Source of the DNA: Streptomyces sp. PT12
Lineage (GTDB): Bacteria > Actinomycetota > Actinomycetes > Streptomycetales > Streptomycetaceae
Assembly: GCF_003311645.1 (NCBI RefSeq)
Contig: NZ_QEST01000149.1
Span: 1 to 64,000 of the forward strand
Direction of reading: 5' to 3'
DNA length: 64,000 nucleotides
Of this stretch, positions 60,068 through 64,000 are shown one piece after another. The stretch's first letter is position 1, and every line of letters starts with the position of its first letter. Under the pieces are notes generated by a model. That model made no database searches, had not been told where the DNA came from, and worked only from the letters and a program-made list of their open reading frames with translations. A program made the position numbers and the translations under genes.

Positions 60068-61023
60068 GCGGGGCGCGCGCCGGGCGCGTGCTGGCCCTGC
60101 GGGCGCTTGGCCTCGGCGACCTGCTGACGGCCGTTCCCGCGCTGCGCGCCCTGCGGCGCGCGTATCCGGGGCGGCGGCTCGCGTTGGCCACGCCCGCCTG
60201 GCTGGCCGAGGCGGTCACGGCCACGGGCGCGGTCGACGAGCAGATCCCGGTGGGCGGCGCGGGCCGCGAGGTGCCCGAGCGCGTCCCGTGGTCGGGGCGC
60301 GCGCCCGCCGTCGCGGTGGACCTGCACGGCAACGGTCCCGAGAGCTTCGCGGTGCTGTGCGCGCTGCGCCCTGGGCGGGTGTTCGGCTACGCGGACGGCG
60401 GGGGCCCCGGGTGGGCGGCCGAGGAGCACGAACGCGACCGCTGGTGCCGCCTGTTGGAGTGGTACGGCGTCCCCGCCGACCCGCTTGACCTGCGGATCGC
60501 GCCGCCCGATGGCGTGCGCTCCCCCGCGCCGGGCGCGGTGCTGCTCCACCCCGGCGCGGACGCGGGCGCGCGGCGCTGGCCGGGGGCGCGTTTTGGCGAG
60601 GTGGGGCGCGCGCTGCTTGACGGGGGCGAGCGGGTGGTGGTGACCGGGGGCCCTCACGAGGGCGGCCTGGCGGCTTCGGTGGCCCGGGCGGCGGGCCTGC
60701 CGCCGTCCGCGGTCTTCGCCGGGCCAACGGCGCTGCCGTTCCCGCGCCTGGCGGCGCTCGTGTCGGAAGCGCGCGCGGTGGTGGCCGGGGACACGGGCGT
60801 CTCGCACCTGGCGACGGCGCTGGGCACCCCTTCGGTCACGCTGTTCGGCCCGGTCTCCCCCGCGCTGTGGGGCCCGCCGCCCGACCCGCGCCACATCGCG
60901 CTGTGGCACGGCCCCCCGAGCGGCGACCCCCACGCCCCCGTCCCGGACGAACGCCTCCTGCGGATCCACCCGAAAGAGGTCGTCGCTGCGCTGGCCCGCG
61001 CGTTTTCCCCTGCGGGGAGCTGA
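60064..61023 (+). CDS. GT9-family glycosyltransferase (heptosyltransferase-like), copy 2
   Basis: This 319-residue protein of the heptosyltransferase family has ALRALGLGDLLTAVPALRALRRAYPG, VAVDLHGNGPESFAVL, LLHPGADAGARRWPGARFGEV and VVAGDTGVSHLATALGTPSVTLFGPVSP. It is only distantly similar to copy 1 at 54626-55750, so the two probably add different residues. The ATGA overlap with hldE is intact. It is the last gene of the operon, and its stop lies in the first of two 20-bp direct repeats. Confidence 0.92.
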   Translation: MSGARAGRVLALRALGLGDLLTAVPALRALRRAYPGRRLALATPAWLAEAVTATGAVDEQIPVGGAGREVPERVPWSGRAPAVAVDLHGNGPESFAVLCALRPGRVFGYADGGGPGWAAEEHERDRWCRLLEWYGVPADPLDLRIAPPDGVRSPAPGAVLLHPGADAGARRWPGARFGEVGRALLDGGERVVVTGGPHEGGLAASVARAAGLPPSAVFAGPTALPFPRLAALVSEARAVVAGDTGVSHLATALGTPSVTLFGPVSPALWGPPPDPRHIALWHGPPSGDPHAPVPDERLLRIHPKEVVAALARAFSPAGS

Positions 61024-61050
61024 GCCGTTTCCCTGCGGGGAGCTGAGCCG
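61008..61050 (+). repeat. 20-bp direct repeat at the end of the glycosyl operon
   Basis: CCCTGCGGGGAGCTGAGCCG occurs at 61008-61027 and 61031-61050. Each copy starts with a GC-rich near-palindrome (CCCTGCGGGG) that may act in termination. Confidence 0.85.
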
Positions 61051-61674
61051 CGTCCCACACCGCGGTGGGCCGGTGCCGCCGACGGATTGAGCCCGCGATA
61101 CACGACCCGCGTTTCCGCTGCGGGGGGCCGTCTCCCACGTGGTGGGTGTGTTGTTGCCGTCAATGCGCCCTGTGCGCATCGCGTGGCGTGCGGAGTTGCC
61201 TGTCGCGGTGGTGCGCGCGTTCCGCTGCCGCGGAGGGGTGCGGGGCCCCGCGCAGCGGACCGCGCGGCGCGCACACCGCCCACCGGCAGCACCGGCAGCA
61301 CCGGCACACCGCAGTGGCAACGCCTCGGCTCCCCGCAGGGGGCCAGCTCCTCGCAGGGAAACGCGGGCCGCGCAACGCACGCGCAGCCCACCGCCACGGT
61401 GGGACGCGGCACAGCCGTCCGCAGGCGGCTCCACACGCTGCGCGACGTTCGCCCGGCCGGCTGGCAGCATCACCACACCACCGTGGGAACGGGCCCGCCT
61501 CCACGCGGGGCACCCCGCGCACCACCGCGAACAGACCCCGCACCCCGCAGGGGAACCCGCGCAGCCCGCAGACGGCACCAGCCCACCACCACGGCAGGAC
61601 ACGGCACAGCACCCCGCAGGGGAACCCGCGCAGCCCGCAGACGGCACCAGCCCGCCACCGCGGTGGGACGCGGC
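61024..61674. other. Repeat-rich non-coding spacer
   Basis: These 651 bases hold no gene I can support. They are filled with variants of two palindromic words, CCCCGCAGGGG and CCACCGCGGTGG, separated by related sequence in both orientations, and grade into the 69-bp tandem repeats on the right. Long frames across it on either strand encode only repetitive Cys/Arg/Gly/Pro-rich sequence and are rejected. Confidence 0.7.
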
Positions 61675-61691
61675 TCAGCACCCCGCAGGGG
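61543..61691. repeat. 69-bp tandem repeats
   Basis: CCCCGCAGGGG recurs at 61543, 61612 and 61681, exactly 69 bases apart. The first two full units are nearly identical, differing in under ten positions. The third begins like the others and then becomes the 3' end of the hypothetical gene at 61675-62247. Confidence 0.9.
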
Positions 61692-62247
61692 AATCCGCAG
61701 GGGCATGGCAGGGGCAGGCGCAGGGCTCGACGCGGACGCCGTAGACGTCGGGGTGGGCCGTGCTCTGGGGGGTGCCGTGTCGGCACCCTGGGTGCTGGCC
61801 GATGCCGCACTCGACGGACCGGTAGGGGCGGGTCAGGGCGCGGTGCCCCGCCAGCTCGTCGTTCAACGCGGCGCGCAGCAGCGGCGGGTCGGTCAGCGGG
61901 CCCTGCGGCGGGCTGGCCCACCACAGGGCCGCGGTGGCGGGGGCGTTGGCGGCGGGGACGAGCAACGTCCGCCCCGTGGCGGCCACATCGACCTCGGGCA
62001 GCGACCAGCCGACCGCCTCGCCCGAGGGGACCAGCCACCAGTGCTGCCCGGCCCGCTGGTCGCCCACCACGGGGCCGACGGCGCCGCCGAGGCGGGCGAA
62101 CGCGCCGATGCTGACGACGCAGGGCACGCGCACGGCGTCGAACCAACGCCCGCACGGCACACGGCGGATCTCATCCGCGGCGGCGGGCAGCCACTCGGGG
62201 GCCGCGGGGTTCGTTGCGCGGGGGTCCGACACGGGGGCGCCTCCCAT
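61675..62247 (-). CDS. Hypothetical protein divergent from an XRE regulator
   Basis: This protein is about 190 residues. I recognise the type only as a conserved streptomycete hypothetical with EIRRVPCGRWFDAVRVP, VGPVVGDQRAGQHWWLVPSGEAVGWSLPEV and a Cys-rich end (CACPCHA). It resembles small proteins found next to regulators or primase-like genes. There is no signal peptide or membrane helix. The ATG at 62247 is preferred, with GTG 62232 as an alternative. Its last codons lie inside the 69-bp repeat array. It shares a 122-base divergent region with the XRE gene. Confidence 0.7.
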   Translation of the reverse strand: MGGAPVSDPRATNPAAPEWLPAAADEIRRVPCGRWFDAVRVPCVVSIGAFARLGGAVGPVVGDQRAGQHWWLVPSGEAVGWSLPEVDVAATGRTLLVPAANAPATAALWWASPPQGPLTDPPLLRAALNDELAGHRALTRPYRSVECGIGQHPGCRHGTPQSTAHPDVYGVRVEPCACPCHAPADSPAGC

Positions 62248-62354
62248 GGGCGTGAGAGGGGTGCTTGGGTCATCACTCCGAGTAAACCGGTCTGCACCGG
62301 AAAGGCGCTTGCACACTCGTTGCACAAAGTGACCATGTGGTCCGTCTGCGTCAG

Positions 62355-62370
62355 TGCCACCATGGTGGCA
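62355..62370. promoter_or_regulatory. 16-bp palindrome at the XRE regulator start codon
   Basis: TGCCACCATGGTGGCA is a perfect palindrome whose last base is the A of the regulator ATG at 62370. Upstream, TTGCACA occurs twice as a direct repeat 11 bases apart. The site is well placed for autoregulation. Confidence 0.5.
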
Positions 62371-63557
62371 TGACGTCGCATCAGATCGCTCCGGGGACCC
62401 ACCTGGCGAAGCTCCGCGCCGCGCGCGGCATGTCGCAGGTGGGCCTCGCGCGCAAGGCGAACATCTCGGTGTCCCTGCTGTCCAAGATCGAGGTGGGCAG
62501 CCGTACGCTCACCCCCGCCGCCGCGGCGGCGCTCGGCAGAGCCATGGGGCTCACGATGGACGAGGTGCTGGGCAAGGCACCCGTCGCGGCGGCCGAGGCC
62601 GAGTCGCTGCGCGATCTGCGCGCCGCCATGCGCGACTTCGACCTGCCGAGGCCGATGGCCGTCGAGCCGGACGAGGTCGCCGCCGACCTGCGGCGGGTCA
62701 GCGAGCTGCGCGACGCCGTGGAGTTGACGCGGCTCACCGGCATGCTGCCGCCCCTGCTGCGCAAGGTGACGGCCCACGCGCACGCCGCCCACACCACCGA
62801 GGCGTGGGCGGCGCTCGCCGAGACGTACTCGGCCGTCTACTGGCTGGCCGCGCGGCACCGTTGGATGGACCTGGCCGAGGTCGCGGTGTCGCGGCAGCGG
62901 TGGGCGGCCGAGCAGCGGGCCGACCCGCTCGTCCAGGCCATCGCGGACCGGGACCGGGCGGGCACCTATCTCAACTTCGGGGACTGCGAGGGCGGTCTTG
63001 CCGTGATCGACCGCGCCATCGGCACCGCGGAGGCGCGGCTGACGGGCGAGCGGCGCGCCATCGCCACCGGGATCCTGCACCTGCGCGGCATGACGCTCGC
63101 GGGGCGGCTGCCCGACAAGCGGGAGGCCGACCGGCAGGCGGGCAAGCACATCAAGTACGCGCGGCGGCTGTGCGCGTCGTTCGCCGAGGACTTCCGCGTC
63201 CACGGGCTGACGTTCGGGCCGCGCAACACCCTGACCCACGAGATGGCCACGCTCGTCGACCTCAAGGAGCCCAAGAAGGCGCTGGCCCTCACGGGGGACC
63301 TCGCCACGGCGCTCGCGGGCCTGCCCCCGACGCGGCTCGCGCCCAGCTTCATCGCCCAGGCCCGCGCCCAGCTGGACACGGGGGACGCGGGCGCCGCGCT
63401 CGAAAGCCTCGCCAGGGCGCAGCGGATCGCTCCGCAGATGGTGCGGATCCACCCCATGGCCCTTGAGGTGCTGCGCGTCGTCGACTCGCTGCACAAGCGC
63501 AGCAACCCCCTGCTCAACAGGCTCCGCACGGTCATCGGCCCGCTGCCCTCGCCCTGA
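62370..63557 (+). CDS. XRE-family transcriptional regulator with TPR-like C-terminal domain
   Basis: This 395-residue protein has a helix-turn-helix at about residues 8-62 (LAKLRAARGMSQVGLARKANISVSLLSKIEVGSR). A long helical region built of tetratricopeptide-like repeats follows (AWAALAETYSAVYWLAARHRW, AIATGILHLRGMTLAGRL, ALALTGDLATALAGL). Such proteins are common in streptomycetes, and some respond to peptides or signalling molecules. ATG 62370 overlaps a 16-bp palindrome that is a likely self-binding site. The divergent hypothetical gene is the probable target. Confidence 0.88.
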   Translation: MTSHQIAPGTHLAKLRAARGMSQVGLARKANISVSLLSKIEVGSRTLTPAAAAALGRAMGLTMDEVLGKAPVAAAEAESLRDLRAAMRDFDLPRPMAVEPDEVAADLRRVSELRDAVELTRLTGMLPPLLRKVTAHAHAAHTTEAWAALAETYSAVYWLAARHRWMDLAEVAVSRQRWAAEQRADPLVQAIADRDRAGTYLNFGDCEGGLAVIDRAIGTAEARLTGERRAIATGILHLRGMTLAGRLPDKREADRQAGKHIKYARRLCASFAEDFRVHGLTFGPRNTLTHEMATLVDLKEPKKALALTGDLATALAGLPPTRLAPSFIAQARAQLDTGDAGAALESLARAQRIAPQMVRIHPMALEVLRVVDSLHKRSNPLLNRLRTVIGPLPSP

Positions 63558-63603
63558 GCGAACGCGCCCCGCGCGCGCCGGAGGGACACGCCCCGCGCGC
63601 CCC

Positions 63604-64000
63604 TCAGCCCACGTAACGCCGGGCCGTCGAGGCGCGTTGGGCCGTCTCCAGCGTGCGCAGCCGCGCCTCGACCGGCGGCGGGACCGGGTCGCGGTCGCGC
63701 AGGACCCACGGAAGACCCGCGGCCGCGCGGAGCAGGGCTCCGGCCGTGGCGCGGTCGCGGGGGACGGTGCGCAGCAGGTGCGCGGTGCGGCGCAGGGCGG
63801 GGCGGGCGGGGCGGCGCAGCCAGGTGAACCACAGCGTGTTCCTGATGCCGTCCGCCCTGCGGCGCGTGGCGTCGCGCGCCGCCGATGGCGCGTGGTGGAT
63901 CGTCAGGCTCTCGTCGAACATCAGCCACCAGCCGCGCGCCATCAGGTCGGCGGCCAGCAGCTCCTCCTCGCCGCCAAGCCACAGCCGCCGCGAGAAGCCG
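63604..64000 (-). CDS. GT2-family glycosyltransferase, C-terminal part
   Basis: The frame enters from the right edge and reads GFSRRLWLGGEEELLAADLM, then FDESLTIHHAPSAARDATRR and DGIRNTLWFTWLRRPARPALRR before stopping at 63604. The GGEEELLAADL and HHAPS-RD pattern is typical of the acceptor-side and end region of GT2 enzymes. The N-terminal catalytic half lies outside the window. It may belong to the nearby glycan genes, although it is on the opposite strand. Confidence 0.82.
   Translation of the reverse strand, partial: GFSRRLWLGGEEELLAADLMARGWWLMFDESLTIHHAPSAARDATRRRADGIRNTLWFTWLRRPARPALRRTAHLLRTVPRDRATAGALLRAAAGLPWVLRDRDPVPPPVEARLRTLETAQRASTARRYVG

Noticed and set aside
50145-61023. Aminoglycoside or nucleoside antibiotic cluster (hygromycin- or septacidin-like)
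   Set aside because: Heptose genes and a carbamoyltransferase are shared, but aminotransferases, cyclitol synthases, resistance and adenine-glycoside genes are absent.
61543-61691. Possible CRISPR array
   Set aside because: The units are contiguous 69-bp tandem repeats without unique spacers, and no cas genes are in the window.
61160-62155. Minus-strand frame of 331 codons encoding 23-residue repeats
   Set aside because: The repeated peptide is simply the translation of the 69-bp DNA repeats and continues out of frame through the real hypothetical gene.
1-64000. tRNA or rRNA genes and insertion sequences
   Set aside because: No cloverleaf-like stretch, CCA end, rRNA segment or transposase motif was seen by eye. 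A dedicated tRNA scan would settle small cases.

Overview
The window is high-GC DNA with strong third-position G/C bias, GTG and TTG starts, AGGAGG-type ribosome sites and translationally coupled operons. It looks like the chromosome of a Streptomyces-type actinomycete. Supporting genes are streptogrisin-like secreted protease, GH5/GH6/GH31/GH99 glycoside hydrolases, an NPP1 family protein, a SigB/SigF-type sigma factor, and XRE regulators of the kinds common in that genus. I saw no rRNA, tRNA, CRISPR array or intact insertion sequence.

Layout. Positions 1-7.4 kb hold a leftward operon for uptake and catabolism of an unknown polyol or sugar: lipoprotein binding protein, GatD-like dehydrogenase, FGGY kinase, SorC-type regulator, ABC ATPase, permease, and the start of a further gene at the left edge. 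Positions 7.5-15.4 kb hold an MFS remnant, a methyltransferase, and an uncharacterised group. That group contains a cupin, a conserved hypothetical, a 179-residue protein, an asparagine-synthetase homologue without the glutaminase cysteine, and an aldehyde dehydrogenase. A zinc-ribbon membrane protein converges on it and is distantly related to the hypothetical. Positions 15.5-19.4 kb hold a GH5 cellulase and an sdpC-sdpA-sdpB locus, related to the Bacillus sporulation-delaying (cannibalism) toxin system, with a 17-bp-stem hairpin between the toxin gene and the maturation genes.

Positions 20-30 kb are mixed: a cold-shock protein, azlCD exporters divergent from an XRE-cupin regulator with paired operators, a streptogrisin, a broken GH99 gene, an NPP1 protein, an SDR, an ATP-dependent DNA ligase, a GH6 cellulase broken by four frameshifts but still carrying a perfect CebR box, and a small kinase. 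Positions 30-35 kb encode methylmalonyl-CoA mutase (mutA, mutB) and its chaperone meaB. Positions 35-44 kb hold a GH31 enzyme, two CNNM/CBS membrane proteins, an MFS exporter and a solitary cytochrome oxidase subunit I with a small membrane partner.

Positions 44-61 kb form the most coherent accessory region. It has a SigB/SigF-type sigma factor, two paralogous SDR epimerases, a flavin oxidoreductase and an SRPBCC protein. These are followed by a rightward, mostly overlapping operon: a UDP-xylose-synthase-like enzyme, a NodU/CmcH carbamoyltransferase, GT2, GmhB-like phosphatase, GT9, another glycosyltransferase, GT4, GmhA, HldE and GT9. This is a complete set for ADP-D-glycero-D-manno-heptose plus heptosyltransferase-like enzymes, in an organism expected to lack LPS. 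GTTTC-N14-GGGTAC or related SigB-type promoter motifs stand before several of these genes. The window ends with a repeat-rich spacer (69-bp tandem repeats), a divergent hypothetical/XRE pair with a 16-bp palindrome at the regulator's start codon, and the C-terminal part of a GT2 glycosyltransferase.

At least four decayed genes (MFS, GH99, GH6, TPP enzyme) lie between intact ones, which suggests ongoing gene loss.
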